Shown here: one piece after another, positions 35,383 through 45,307 of the stretch
How the letters are laid out: the number at the start of each line of letters is the position of its first letter
Position numbering within the stretch: position 1 is the first letter of the stretch
From: Fidelibacterota bacterium
GTDB lineage: Bacteria; Fidelibacterota; Marinisomatia; SCGC-AAA003-L08; TS1B11
DNA: 64,000 nucleotides
Direction of reading: 5' to 3'
Assembly (NCBI GenBank): GCA_020354025.1
Contig: CP070638.1
Span: 3,254,598-3,318,597 of the forward strand
Made by a program: the position numbers and the translations under genes
Notes under the pieces: model-generated
Told to the model about the DNA's origin: nothing
What the model saw: the letters and a program-made list of their open reading frames with translations, nothing else
The model's database searches: none

Positions 35383-37371
35383 GTGGTAATCAGAAAAACT
35401 TATTTCATCGTCATGCTTATGCTCATTCTCCTGACCGGGTGCAGCGTCCGGGATGCCTCGGCACTCCCTATGGCCGGGATTAAACCGGGTAATCCCCGCT
35501 CAGCCGCCGCTGCTCTCAGCCCACCGGATCAGGTTCGCGGCACCTTGATTCAGTTCAGTAGCAATGGGGCCTGGTGCTGGTATCAGGATGAGCGGGCGGT
35601 CATCGACGCGGCGGGCGGTACGCTGGTGGTCGGTTCAGTGGCAAATAGGTTCGGGGCGGGGAGCGGCGCCCGGGACGGAGACATCAACGCGACGTTATTC
35701 GATTTTGCAACTGGAAGCCGCCGGACGTCTACGCTCAAGCACGGCTACACGTCGTACGGCGGGGGCGACGATCACAACATACCCGCCTTTCTAATCCGGC
35801 CGGATGGGACCTATCTGGCGGTTTACGCCGGACACAACAACGATACCTATAGCTACTACCGGATCTACGACGCCGGCCGCTGGGGGACCGAGCGACGGTT
35901 CGATTGGAACACCATGCCCGGCGGCACTGATTTCCGGACCACGTATTCCAACCTTTTTTACCTCTCGTCCGAAGACCGGGTCTACAATATCGTCCGGTCC
36001 GACGATCGCAGCCCGAACATCATGGTCTCCGGCGATCACGGTACCACCTGGTCATATGGCGGGCAGTTGACCGACCCTGATTCGAGTATCGGATACGTGA
36101 ACGGCTACTTCAAGTACGCCTCCGACGGGCATGATCGCATTAACTTTATCGCCACCGAGCATCACCCGCGCGACTTCAATACCAGTATTTACCACGGCTA
36201 TATTCAGGGCGGAAAAAGCTATGCATCCGACGGAATCCTGCTCGACGACGATATAACCGATAAATCGGCACCCACGGTCGACCAGTTCACCCGGGTCTTC
36301 GCGGCCGGCACGGTCGTGAAAGGGGTAGTGATGACGCGCTGCTGGACCATCGACCTCGAGGTGTACGACGATGGCTCTGTCGGCGCAATCTTCAAGGCAC
36401 GAGCCAGCGACTCTGATACCGATCATAGGTTCTTCTATGCCCATTATGACCGCGAGCGGTGGACGTGGGAATATCTTGCCAAAGCGGGGCCAAAGCTGTT
36501 CAGGCGTGAGGAGGACTACACCGGACTGGGCGCCCTGGATCCTGACGATCCGAACACGCTCTACCTTTCAACGTCCATCGATCCCCGCGACGACCGGGAG
36601 TTGGGCAGGCATGAAATCTTTGAAGGGGGCCGCAGCGACACCGACGGGACCTGGTCCTGGGCTCCGTTGACGTGGAACTCCACGCGTGACAACCTACGCC
36701 CGATTGTCCCGGCCTGGGATGCGGATCATACGGCGGTGCTGTGGTGGCGAGGGACGTATCGCACCTCGCAGAATTTCGACGCGGCGGTCGTTGGTGTGCT
36801 GAGGCGGCCATCGGAGGTTGTCGGCCTGATGCGTTATGTCGATGCAACCGATGCGAATACCTTTCATCTGACCGGGGCACCACTAGATGCCACCGGGCCG
36901 AATCCGGACGCGGGAGCGGCGGATGGTCGCTGGCACCTGCGGACGGAAGTCGGGAACGGAGGATCCTTGCTAACTTCGGCCGAGGTGGACAGCGAGGATG
37001 CCCCAATCCTCACGACCCGTGTGCCGGTGCCCTCAGCGGGAACCTACGACGTCTGGATCAACTTCTGGGCGAACCCGATTGCGGACTGGCGGATCAAAGC
37101 CGGCCTCACCGCCGATGCCATGGACGTGTTCCGGCATATGGCATCCGAGCAGGTCGAGGAAGGAGATCATGAGACTCCGCTCATCTTGACCGGGAGGGAC
37201 AGCACCTTTCTCTACCAGGCGTACCTCGGCCGTATCGAGGCGGCTATGAACGATACATTCGAAGTGTTCGTGGACGATGAAGCCATCGAGACCGGCCCGG
37301 AAAACACACCGGCCGGGGATCGCGTCCGTACCTGGTATGATGGAATCAGTTGCGCACGGGTAGACCAGTAG
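35383..37371 (+). CDS. BNR-4-repeat lipoprotein (sialidase-like propeller)
   Basis: About 660 residues. The start is uncertain (GTG 35383 chosen because the signal peptide IVMLMLILLTGC follows it closely; TTG 35341 also possible). After the lipobox LLTGC the first 450 residues resemble the BNR_4 five-bladed propeller family: WCWYQDERAV, DGDINATLFDF, YGGGDDHNIPAFLIRPDGTY, HNNDTYSYYRIY, SGDHGTTWSY. A C-terminal beta-sandwich (about 480-660) looks like a carbohydrate-binding module. Probably binds or cleaves polysaccharide at the cell surface; activity is inferred. Confidence 0.75.
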   Translation: MVIRKTYFIVMLMLILLTGCSVRDASALPMAGIKPGNPRSAAAALSPPDQVRGTLIQFSSNGAWCWYQDERAVIDAAGGTLVVGSVANRFGAGSGARDGDINATLFDFATGSRRTSTLKHGYTSYGGGDDHNIPAFLIRPDGTYLAVYAGHNNDTYSYYRIYDAGRWGTERRFDWNTMPGGTDFRTTYSNLFYLSSEDRVYNIVRSDDRSPNIMVSGDHGTTWSYGGQLTDPDSSIGYVNGYFKYASDGHDRINFIATEHHPRDFNTSIYHGYIQGGKSYASDGILLDDDITDKSAPTVDQFTRVFAAGTVVKGVVMTRCWTIDLEVYDDGSVGAIFKARASDSDTDHRFFYAHYDRERWTWEYLAKAGPKLFRREEDYTGLGALDPDDPNTLYLSTSIDPRDDRELGRHEIFEGGRSDTDGTWSWAPLTWNSTRDNLRPIVPAWDADHTAVLWWRGTYRTSQNFDAAVVGVLRRPSEVVGLMRYVDATDANTFHLTGAPLDATGPNPDAGAADGRWHLRTEVGNGGSLLTSAEVDSEDAPILTTRVPVPSAGTYDVWINFWANPIADWRIKAGLTADAMDVFRHMASEQVEEGDHETPLILTGRDSTFLYQAYLGRIEAAMNDTFEVFVDDEAIETGPENTPAGDRVRTWYDGISCARVDQ

Positions 37372-37487
37372 TGGTGATCCGGGCGGATGGAATAGATGCT
37401 GAGAGCTGTCAGGCGACTCCGCTTCGAGCGGCGGCTGAGTTTTTTTCTTGGGCGTTGATAATAGAGCAGTACGCATAGAGGTACCGC

Positions 37488-38399
37488 ATGAGTTATGCAA
37501 TCGAGACCGATGGGTTGTCAAAATCCTACGGTGAGGTGCGGGCCGTTGAATCGGTCAATCTGCGTGTGGGGCCTGGGGAGATCTACGGCTTCCTCGGCCT
37601 GAACGGCGCGGGCAAGACCACGACCATCCGCGCCCTGCTGGGTATGATCCGTCCGAACGCGGGGTCGGTCAAGGTGCTGGGGCAGGCTGTCGGGCCGAAC
37701 GGACGCGGGCCCTGGCGTAAAGTGGGCCACCTGGTCGAGAGGCCCGCCGCCTACCCAGAATTGACCGCCAGGGAAAACCTGGACGTAGCCCGCCGCCTGC
37801 AGGGGATCCCGGACGTGGGCGCCACGTCCCGCGTCATCGAGCACCTGGGTCTGGCCGCTTACGCGGACCGCAAAGCGGGCGCGCTTTCGACTGGCAACCT
37901 CCAACGCCTGGGGCTGGCGCGCGCGTTGCTGCACGAGCCGGAGCTGCTGATCCTCGATGAACCCGCCAGCGGACTCGACCCGGCGGGCGTGGTTGAGATC
38001 CGCGAACTCCTGGCGAGTCTGGCCCAGGAGAAAGGCGTAACCGTGTTCATGTCGAGCCATATCCTGACGGAGGTGGAAGGCCACGCCACGCGCATCGGCA
38101 TCATCCACCAAGGTCGATTGATCGAGGAGCTCGAAGCGGAGCAACTGGAGCGATTGCAATCGCGGCGCCTGGAAATCAAGGCGCGTGACCTTGACACCGC
38201 CCGAACCACCCTCGCCGAGGCCGGATTTGCGGTGCAGGTCCGCGAGGACGTCCTTGTCTTGGACGAATCCCGCGCCATCGACGCGCCTGATGAGGTGGCA
38301 ACCATACTGGTCAACGCGGGGACGCCGCCCTCCAGGCTGGCCGTGGTACAGGAGAATCTCGAAGATCATTTCATGCGATTGACGAGGGAAAGAGAATGA
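37488..38399 (+). CDS. ABC transporter ATP-binding protein
   Basis: 303 residues of the ABC-2/bacitracin-type exporter family. Walker A GLNGAGKTTTIRALLG, Q-loop near HLVERPAAYP, signature LSTGNLQRLGLARALL (the usual LSGGQ is LSTGN) and Walker B LLILDEPASGLDPAG, H-loop FMSSHIL. It overlaps the permease gene by four bases. Exports a lipid, peptide or drug; the substrate is not evident. Confidence 0.93.
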   Translation: MSYAIETDGLSKSYGEVRAVESVNLRVGPGEIYGFLGLNGAGKTTTIRALLGMIRPNAGSVKVLGQAVGPNGRGPWRKVGHLVERPAAYPELTARENLDVARRLQGIPDVGATSRVIEHLGLAAYADRKAGALSTGNLQRLGLARALLHEPELLILDEPASGLDPAGVVEIRELLASLAQEKGVTVFMSSHILTEVEGHATRIGIIHQGRLIEELEAEQLERLQSRRLEIKARDLDTARTTLAEAGFAVQVREDVLVLDESRAIDAPDEVATILVNAGTPPSRLAVVQENLEDHFMRLTRERE

Positions 38400-39187
38400 G
38401 AGCTTTTCTTGCCGCTTTTTGGGCCGAGGCGCTCAAGGCGCGCCGCTCCAAGGTCTCTCTGTTCACGGCTATCGGATTTCTGATCCTGCCCCTCGTGGGC
38501 GGGCTGTTCATGATTATCCTGAAAGATCCCGAGCGGGCGCGTGCCATGGGATTGATCAGCGTAAAGGCACAGCTGTTCACCGCGGGAGTGGCCGATTGGC
38601 CGACATACTTCGATATTCTTCTGCAGGGAATGGCAATTGGGGGAACCATCGTGTTTGCGCTTATCACCGCCTGGGTATTCGGGCGTGAGTTTGCCGACCA
38701 CACCGTGAAAGAATTGCTGGCCATTCCCACTCCGCGCGGGATCATCGTGGGCGCGAAGTTCGTATTAATCGCACTCTGGACACTGGGACTAGTCCTATTT
38801 ATCTTCGTAATCGGGCTCGGCATTGGAGTTGCCGTTGATATTCCGAGCTGGTCTCCCGCGTTGGGCTGGACATCATTCCGGTTCCTTATGACCACCGCCT
38901 TCCTGACCATTATGCTCATGCCATTTGTCGCCCTATTTGCCAGCGCGGGACGCGGCTACCTACCTCCGCTGGGTTGGGCCATTCTCACGCTAGTGCTGGC
39001 CCAGATCGCAGGTATCCTGGGTTGGGGTGATTGGTTTCCGTGGTCCGTACCGGTGCTGTTAAGTGGAATGGCCGGGCCGCGCGCCGAACAGGTCGGAATG
39101 CACAGCTATATTGTGGTATTGCTGACTTCCATCGCCGGGATTGCGGCGACATTTGCCTGGTGGCGGAGTGCAGATCAGGCGCGATAG
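38396..39187 (+). CDS. ABC-2 type permease
   Basis: 263 residues with six predicted membrane spans. The first begins near SLFTAIGFLILPLVGGLFMI, and the fifth contains FVALFASAGRGYLPPLGW. REFADHTVKELLAIPTPRG is the conserved cytoplasmic motif of this permease family. Partner of the preceding ATPase. Confidence 0.9.
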   Translation: MRAFLAAFWAEALKARRSKVSLFTAIGFLILPLVGGLFMIILKDPERARAMGLISVKAQLFTAGVADWPTYFDILLQGMAIGGTIVFALITAWVFGREFADHTVKELLAIPTPRGIIVGAKFVLIALWTLGLVLFIFVIGLGIGVAVDIPSWSPALGWTSFRFLMTTAFLTIMLMPFVALFASAGRGYLPPLGWAILTLVLAQIAGILGWGDWFPWSVPVLLSGMAGPRAEQVGMHSYIVVLLTSIAGIAATFAWWRSADQAR

Positions 39188-39300
39188 CTGGTTTACCTGT
39201 TGCTGAAAAGGAGGGCGGTCAGTGGTATCCTTATCACTCAGGTTACGGGCTCCCCGGCGATTGTTCATTCGTTCATTAAAATAATTGTGAGGTAAAGCGT

Positions 39301-39804
39301 ATGAAAAGTCAGGAGCTACCTGTGAAGTGGCGTCAGTATTGTGCAACACTTATACTCCCGGTGGTCCTGGCGGTGTGCCCGGGCTGCGGGCAGCAAGAGG
39401 AGGGTATTCCGGCCGACCTGGAAGCGGCCATCGACGCCTTCTATGCCGCGATCGAAGCAGGCGATGCCGAGCCCCGGATAGAGATGTTCACTGAAGAGGC
39501 AATCATGATGCCGAACCACTGGACCATGGGAAAGGGCAAGGAAACCATCGCGGCGATCATCCGCGCCGGTGAAGGCTCGGTCTTCAAACTTCGCGACCGT
39601 GAGATCGTTGACATGGATGCCAGCGATGCGCTAGCCTACACCGTGAACTCCTACTACTATACCTATCATGCGGAAGGTGCGGAGCCGCAATGGCACAAGA
39701 CCAAGAACGTGCACATCTGGAAGAGGGATACCGGGGGCCACTGGAAGCTGCACGTCGACATCTGGAACAGCGATGTGCCGATGAGTGAATTCCCGAACGA
39801 GTAG
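39301..39804 (+). CDS. SnoaL/DUF4440-like lipoprotein
   Basis: 167 residues. The signal peptide ends ILPVVLAVCPGC, a plausible lipobox. The domain that follows has the NTF2-like pattern: EAAIDAFYAAIEAGDAEPRIEMFTEEAIMMP and RDTGGHWKLHVDIWNSD. Proteins of this fold bind small molecules or act as enzymes, and its role here is unknown. GTGAGG before the ATG. Confidence 0.8.
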   Translation: MKSQELPVKWRQYCATLILPVVLAVCPGCGQQEEGIPADLEAAIDAFYAAIEAGDAEPRIEMFTEEAIMMPNHWTMGKGKETIAAIIRAGEGSVFKLRDREIVDMDASDALAYTVNSYYYTYHAEGAEPQWHKTKNVHIWKRDTGGHWKLHVDIWNSDVPMSEFPNE

Positions 39805-39930
39805 CCCCCGCGAAGGGCCTGAGCACGGAGGGAGATACAGGACGTATGGCTGCGAGCAAGAGCAATCTGATCTTCAGCCGATCCCCTTCCTCCTTCCCTG
39901 TCCCGCTAACGCTGTCCTAACTTCCCCTTT

Positions 39931-41601
39931 ATGCTGCTGGACCTGAGCCTCATATGGCCCGACCTGGCCTGGCTGCTGCCGGGGGGCTTGCTGTATGCAG
40001 AGATGCACTACCGCTGGTGGCCGCTGCCCAACCGGTATTTCAGGAAGGAGCCGGAGATCCTGGCGGACGCGCCGTGGCGGGTGGAGCCGGGTAAGCCGGT
40101 GCCACTGTTGCTGCTGGTGAAGGACGCCCACCACTATCCCATCACGCTGGAGCGGGTCACCATCGGGATGGAGACCGACAATGGACGACGGGAGCTGCCA
40201 GAAATTACCATCGGGGGGGAGATCGACGACCACTGGTGGCACCGCACAGTTATGCTGGAGCGCCCTATTGACAGCGGGGATATAAGCCTGTGGGTGACCT
40301 TTCACTACATTATCAAGGGCAGGCCCCGCACCTGCACGACCCACAACCTCCGTTCCCTGAAGCCCCAGCCCCTGAGGGTGCATCTGGCGGGAGAGTCACT
40401 GCCAGGGGAAGACGTGGTCTGGGGCGACCTGCACCTGCATACTTCGTTCACTGAGGACATGGTGGAGTTCGGCGCACCGCAGGAGGCAACCCGGCAGGCC
40501 GCCAGCGCCGCCGGGCTGGGCTTCATCTGCGCCGCGGACCACTCTTATGACCTGGACGACGTCCCCGGCGACTGGTTCACTCCGGACCCTAAGCTGGCCA
40601 AATGGCATACCTCCCGGGAGGAGATCGCCGCCCTCAATACCCAGGGGGATGGTGCCCTGATAGTGCCCGGGGAGGAGGTATCGGTGCGAAACGCCTCAGA
40701 TCAGAATGTCCACGCGCTGGTGCTCGGCCATCCCGAATTCCTCCCCGGCTCGGGCGACGCGGGGGAGCGACTGTTCAGGATGCGGTCGGAACTGAATGTG
40801 GAGGCCCTGGTTCAACGAATTGCACCGGGTAGTATCGCCATGGCTGCTCACCCCTGCTATCAGTTCCCGCTCATCCAGCAAGTGCTAGTGCGCCGGGGCG
40901 CGTGGAAAGACCAGGACATGCAGCATCCCGGCATCCGCGGTCTGCAGATTCTCAACGGCCGCCTGGATGAGGGCTTCAACAGGGGAATGGAGAAGTGGAG
41001 GGGCCTGCTCCTGAGGGGGCATCGGAAATTTATCTATGCCGGCAACGACGCCCACGGCAACTTCAACATGTACCGGCAGGTCAGAACGCCTTTCGTGAAC
41101 CTGGAAGAACGGTCCACCAACCTCCCCGGGACCTGCAGGACGGGTGTCCTGGACGTTCAGCCGGGTGACATGGCGGGCATCCTGGCGGCTCTCAAGGCCG
41201 GGCGGTGTATCGTCAGTACGGGACCCTTTATCAACCTGCGTCTTAATGCGGAAGGCGGGACGGCCGCAATCGGTGAGACCATCCGAGCCAGGAAGGTCGA
41301 GGTGAGCCTGGAGCTGGGAAGCACGACTGAATTCGGTCCCCTGGCGGATTTCAGGCTGTTCCGGGGTTGGGTGGGCCCCAACTCCGGGCGGGCTTACGGG
41401 GAATTCTGGACAGTTGGGGGACTGGAGGAAACGCTGGAGGAAGTGTACTTTGACGACGAGCGACACAGCGCCGAGTGGAAGGGTGCCTATGAGCTGCAAC
41501 CCGGCACCAGCTACTTCCGGGCGGAGGTGGAGTCGCGTCCGCCAGGCGGGAGAATCGCCGGCCTGGCGCTGACCAATCCTATCTGGGTGGAGAGTTTCTA
41601 G
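39931..41601 (+). CDS. CehA/McbA-type PHP metallohydrolase
   Basis: 556 residues. The N-terminal 150 residues form a beta-rich region. The PHP domain from about 165 carries the metal ligands VVWGDLHLHTSFTED, FICAADHSYDLDD, VPGEEVS, NVHALVLGHPEF, AAHPCYQFP and YAGNDAHGNFN. Enzymes of this family hydrolyse phosphoesters or carbamates; the substrate is unknown. A partial, diverged copy of its 5' end lies at 35093-35320, 4.8 kb upstream. Confidence 0.87.
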   Translation: MLLDLSLIWPDLAWLLPGGLLYAEMHYRWWPLPNRYFRKEPEILADAPWRVEPGKPVPLLLLVKDAHHYPITLERVTIGMETDNGRRELPEITIGGEIDDHWWHRTVMLERPIDSGDISLWVTFHYIIKGRPRTCTTHNLRSLKPQPLRVHLAGESLPGEDVVWGDLHLHTSFTEDMVEFGAPQEATRQAASAAGLGFICAADHSYDLDDVPGDWFTPDPKLAKWHTSREEIAALNTQGDGALIVPGEEVSVRNASDQNVHALVLGHPEFLPGSGDAGERLFRMRSELNVEALVQRIAPGSIAMAAHPCYQFPLIQQVLVRRGAWKDQDMQHPGIRGLQILNGRLDEGFNRGMEKWRGLLLRGHRKFIYAGNDAHGNFNMYRQVRTPFVNLEERSTNLPGTCRTGVLDVQPGDMAGILAALKAGRCIVSTGPFINLRLNAEGGTAAIGETIRARKVEVSLELGSTTEFGPLADFRLFRGWVGPNSGRAYGEFWTVGGLEETLEEVYFDDERHSAEWKGAYELQPGTSYFRAEVESRPPGGRIAGLALTNPIWVESF

Positions 41602-41786
41602 TTCCTGGTTTCTAGTTTCCGGTTTCATTCTGCTCGGTGATATGAATCCCAGCAACAATTCAGCAGATGTATGTACCCTTTTTATTCACCCTGATAGATC
41701 CTGGGGAACTTCTGCTGCAGGAATAACATTGTCCGAACGATGGATATATGTATAAACTGTCTCGAATTATTCTGGGGTAATCTATC

Positions 41787-42689
41787 GTGAAACGTATTGA
41801 ATTCATAAAGGCCACCACGGGAGGGCTTGTGGGACTGTCGCCGCTGTTATCCAAGGGCATTATCAAGGTGCTTGATAACGAACCGGTCCCGGACGTCGTA
41901 TGGGTCGAGAGCGGCGAGCCCGCAGAACTGGTAAACCGGGCGGCCGAAGCCTTCGGCGGCATGGGCCGCTTCATCTCCAAGGGTGACGTTGTAGTTGTCA
42001 AGCCCAATATCGGCTGGGACCGAATCCCTGAGTCTGCGGCCAACACCAACCCGGACCTCGTCGCACAGATAGTCAGGCTTTGCCTGGATACCGGAGCTAA
42101 GCGGGTCAAGGTCTTTGATCGTACCACCAACAACCCACTCCGCTGCTACCGTAACAGCCAGATCGAAACGAAGGCTGAGGCTGCGGGCGCCAAGGTCCTG
42201 CAGGTCCGCGATCACCGCTTCAAGAGCGTCACGCTACGGCAGGGAAGCGTACTGAAAGAGTGGCCGATCTACCGGGATTACCTGGAGGCGGACAAGGTGA
42301 TCAACGTGCCCGTAGCGAAGCACCATTCCATGTGTAACGTGACCCTGGGTCTTAAGAACCTGATGGGGGTGATGGGCGGTCCGCGGGGGGAGATCCATAA
42401 CGGCTTTGACACCAAGCTGGTTGATATCACGTCGGAAATACTACCGACACTGACCATTATTGACGCATACCGCATCATGACCGGTAACGGACCCAGCGGA
42501 GGCAGCATGTCGGATGTGGACAAGCGGCGGACCCTTATCATGAGCCCCTGCACGGTTACGGCGGACTATGTCTCAGCCTCCCTGTTCAAAATAGAACCCG
42601 ATAGGGTGGGGTACATCCGTGAAGCCGTAAGCCGGGGGGTGAACCGATACGACGTATCCAATCTGAACATAAAGAAGATCAGTCTCTAG
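41787..42689 (+). CDS. DUF362 domain protein
   Basis: 300 residues, GTG start, with a short hydrophobic N-terminus (FIKATTGGLVGLSPLL) that may be a Tat-like or uncleaved export signal. The DUF362 hallmarks are present: KGDVVVVKPNIGWD, DLVAQIVRLCLDTGAKRVKVF, NVPVAKHHSMCNVTLGLKNLMG and EILPTLTIIDA. Function in the family is unknown; it is often encoded with ferredoxin-type proteins, as here, where a membrane polyferredoxin follows six bases later. Confidence 0.9.
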   Translation: MKRIEFIKATTGGLVGLSPLLSKGIIKVLDNEPVPDVVWVESGEPAELVNRAAEAFGGMGRFISKGDVVVVKPNIGWDRIPESAANTNPDLVAQIVRLCLDTGAKRVKVFDRTTNNPLRCYRNSQIETKAEAAGAKVLQVRDHRFKSVTLRQGSVLKEWPIYRDYLEADKVINVPVAKHHSMCNVTLGLKNLMGVMGGPRGEIHNGFDTKLVDITSEILPTLTIIDAYRIMTGNGPSGGSMSDVDKRRTLIMSPCTVTADYVSASLFKIEPDRVGYIREAVSRGVNRYDVSNLNIKKISL

Positions 42690-42694
42690 ACATC

Positions 42695-44293
42695 GTGGCG
42701 AAGACCAGGATAACAATGGCGGGAACCCGACGCTGGGTTCAGATCGGGTTCCTGCTCTTTTTCGGGCTACTTTTTCTCAGGGCACGCTATCCTTACTCCG
42801 GTTCCCTGCCTTCGGACCTGTTCCTGCGTTTCAGTCCGCTGATCCCCCTTTTCGACTTTATCGACAATATCAGGATATCGTTACTGTTCTGGCCGGCACT
42901 CATCATCATCATCCTGACACCTTTCCTCGGGCGCTTTTTCTGCGGATGGATATGCCCCCTGGGGACGACCATAGACCTGACCAGCCGCACCCTAAAATCA
43001 CCGAACAATAAAACTTCGAAGCGCTGGCAGTCATGGCGTCCGGTGAAGTTTGTGCTGCTATTCACTACAGTGGTCCTGGCCTTTTTCTCCATTCACTTGT
43101 GGGGTCTGTTCGATCCCCTGTCTATTTTCAACCGCGCCGTTACCGTGGTGGTCTATCCCCTGGCGACGCTTATGGTGGAATCCGTTTTAGTTGGGATCGG
43201 CTTGGTACCGTTCCTGGAGACACCGGCAATGGCGGTCTACGATGGATTCAAATCACTGGTGATGCCCGAGTCCCAGGCCTACCTACCACAGGTTTTCTGG
43301 ATCGCCCTCTTTTTCGGGACTATCCTAGGCCTGGAGAAGCTGTCCCGCCGCTTCTGGTGTCGGAATATCTGTCCCGCCGGAGCGTTCCTGGGCTTTCTAT
43401 CCCAGTTTCGCTTCTATGAACGGCTGGTAAACAAGTCGTGCCCCGACTGCGGCAAGTGCAATACCGAATGCAAGATGAACGCTATCCCGGAAGACAATGT
43501 CAGGGAAACCAACAAGGTGGAGTGTATCGAGTGCTTCTCCTGTTCCGAGAAGTGTCCGCCGAAAATCAAGGCGATCACGTACCGCTGGCGCTGGCAGCCT
43601 TATCATACGCCGGTGGATTATTCCCGACGCCAATTCATCCAGACCTCCTTCAGCAGTATCGCTGCTTTAGGCCTGCTGAGCATAGGGATTCGAAACAAAA
43701 ACGCCCGTCACCGGATGGTCCGCCCGCCCGGCTCCATCCCCGAAGATGACTTTCTAGACAAATGCATACGCTGCGAGGAATGCGTGCGCATCTGTCAGTC
43801 CAACGGAGCCTGCCTGCAACCGGACGGCATTCGCAACAGCCTGCTGGATTTGTGGGCACCGGTGGCGGACATGCGCAAGGGATATTGCGAATACGGCTGT
43901 AACCTCTGCGGGCAGGTCTGCCCCACAGAGGCGATCCTGCCCTTGACACTGGAGCAGAAGCAGAAGACCTCGATGGGTCTGGCTTACTTCGACAAGGACC
44001 TGTGCATACCCTATGCCAAGTACGAAGACTGCATCGTATGCGAAGAGCACTGTCCGACACCTGACAAGGCCATAAAGATCGATGAGGAGGAAACGACCCT
44101 GCCCAATGGCAGCGTGAAGGTGGTAAAAAATCCCTACGTGATCAAGGAGCTGTGCATCGGCTGCGGGATATGCGAGCACAAGTGTCCGCTGCCGGGCGAG
44201 GCCGGTATCATCGTCACCAGCGAGCAGGCCCTTCGCCCTGCCAGCCCCGATGAGATTGTAATTCCTGAAGAAAGCGCTGCTGTCAGCGGCTGA
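42695..44293 (+). CDS. Membrane polyferredoxin, NapH/NosR-like
   Basis: 532 residues. N-terminal half: four to five membrane spans with the NapH signature FCGWICPLGTTIDLTSR and FWCRNICPAGAFLGF. Then two 4Fe-4S clusters (CPDCGKCNTECKM and CIECFSCSEKCPP), a transmembrane or Tat-like hydrophobic segment around 325 (SRRQFIQTSFSSIAALGLL), and three more ferredoxin-type motifs (CIRCEECVRICQ, CNLCGQVCPTEA, CIVCEEHCPTP, CIGCGICEHKCPL). Relays electrons across the membrane to an external acceptor, probably the DUF362 protein or Fe-S reductase nearby; that partner is inference. Confidence 0.9.
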   Translation: MAKTRITMAGTRRWVQIGFLLFFGLLFLRARYPYSGSLPSDLFLRFSPLIPLFDFIDNIRISLLFWPALIIIILTPFLGRFFCGWICPLGTTIDLTSRTLKSPNNKTSKRWQSWRPVKFVLLFTTVVLAFFSIHLWGLFDPLSIFNRAVTVVVYPLATLMVESVLVGIGLVPFLETPAMAVYDGFKSLVMPESQAYLPQVFWIALFFGTILGLEKLSRRFWCRNICPAGAFLGFLSQFRFYERLVNKSCPDCGKCNTECKMNAIPEDNVRETNKVECIECFSCSEKCPPKIKAITYRWRWQPYHTPVDYSRRQFIQTSFSSIAALGLLSIGIRNKNARHRMVRPPGSIPEDDFLDKCIRCEECVRICQSNGACLQPDGIRNSLLDLWAPVADMRKGYCEYGCNLCGQVCPTEAILPLTLEQKQKTSMGLAYFDKDLCIPYAKYEDCIVCEEHCPTPDKAIKIDEEETTLPNGSVKVVKNPYVIKELCIGCGICEHKCPLPGEAGIIVTSEQALRPASPDEIVIPEESAAVSG

Positions 44294-44324
44294 TCTTTCC
44301 GGGAAGCGAAAGAATGATAGCCGA

Positions 44325-44340
44325 GCCGGAACTATCCGGC
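44325..44340. terminator. Short hairpin between convergent genes
   Basis: GCCGGA and TCCGGC pair perfectly around ACTA between the polyferredoxin and DUF6599 genes. No T-run; only position suggests a terminator. Confidence 0.3.
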
Positions 44341-44363
44341 GCGCTACCGCCGGTGTATCCAGT

Positions 44364-45290
44364 CTACATGTCCGGTTGCAGCTTGCTAAGTCCGGTCTCG
44401 ATCGAGGACAAGTAGCGGGACCGCTCCTGACTGTCGGCTAAATCCAAAGCCCCCCAGATATAATTTCCCTTCCAAGCCAGGGTGACCTCGCCGTGGTAGG
44501 GATCGGTGAAGGTGTGGAGAGGCCCCTCTTCGACGACCTCCGGGTACTGAGTAAGTTCCGCATAACTCTCAACCATCTGCTGACAGTCCTGCCGGTCGGT
44601 GCCTTCAATGATAAACAGTTTGAAGTACTGATCATCAATCCGATATTCGGCGGTGTAGCCCGAGTGCAGAAAGCCGTATCCCAGGAAATTGCGGGCCACG
44701 AACATTTCGGAATCTGGCAGCCGGAGCTCTTCAGGGAAGCAAGCCAGAACGGGCGGTAGCCCGGTCTTGCCGCCCAAAGCAGCAACCAGGGCGTGGGAGA
44801 AAGTCTCGAGGAGTGTCTCGCTCGCTGGCGGGTCGCCCGCTCCATTGATTTTCACATAGTGCTCGCCCACAATGAAGTTCAGGAGGGGCACTTCGCAGTA
44901 GCCCTGGGCGCCGATATCCAGGAAGGGCCCCTCCCGGGGGCGCTCCTGGCTGTAGATGCCGAAGGCATGGGCGGGAGTCAGGTGGCGGTAGATCTCCACC
45001 AGCACCGAAGCCTGTTTCTTCCGGCGGTATTCGGCTACGTGCAGCTCCTGGAAATCATACGCCAGATAGCCCACGGCCGCCCCATTGATGTACTCGTACA
45101 GGGTTTCCGGAGTGTATGTTCGCACATCGTCCAACAGCTTCCAGCCTTCCATTCGGGGAAACAGCGCGGCCTGGTCCCTGCCTGAAGGAGTCAACGACGC
45201 ACACCCCGCCCAGAAGAACACTCCCGTGGCCCAGAGGAAGGCCAGACGGTGAACGCGGGCGTTGGCAATGCCCTTGAAGTGAAGCATCAT
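44364..45290 (-). CDS. DUF6599-type lipoprotein
   Basis: 308 residues. N-terminal lipoprotein signal (LAFLWATGVFFWAGC), then the family pattern EGWKLLDDVRTYTPETLYEYINGAAVGYLAYDF (key residues only, about 47-79), IYRHLTPAHAFGIYSQERP and VGEHYVKINGAG. The C-terminal half has VTLAWKGNYIWGALD. AGG-rich ribosome site before the start. It is co-transcribed after the Fe-S aldo/keto reductase (17-base gap). Function unknown. Confidence 0.85.
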   Translation of the reverse strand: MMLHFKGIANARVHRLAFLWATGVFFWAGCASLTPSGRDQAALFPRMEGWKLLDDVRTYTPETLYEYINGAAVGYLAYDFQELHVAEYRRKKQASVLVEIYRHLTPAHAFGIYSQERPREGPFLDIGAQGYCEVPLLNFIVGEHYVKINGAGDPPASETLLETFSHALVAALGGKTGLPPVLACFPEELRLPDSEMFVARNFLGYGFLHSGYTAEYRIDDQYFKLFIIEGTDRQDCQQMVESYAELTQYPEVVEEGPLHTFTDPYHGEVTLAWKGNYIWGALDLADSQERSRYLSSIETGLSKLQPDM

Positions 45291-45307
45291 TCTAACGACC
45301 TCCCCTA

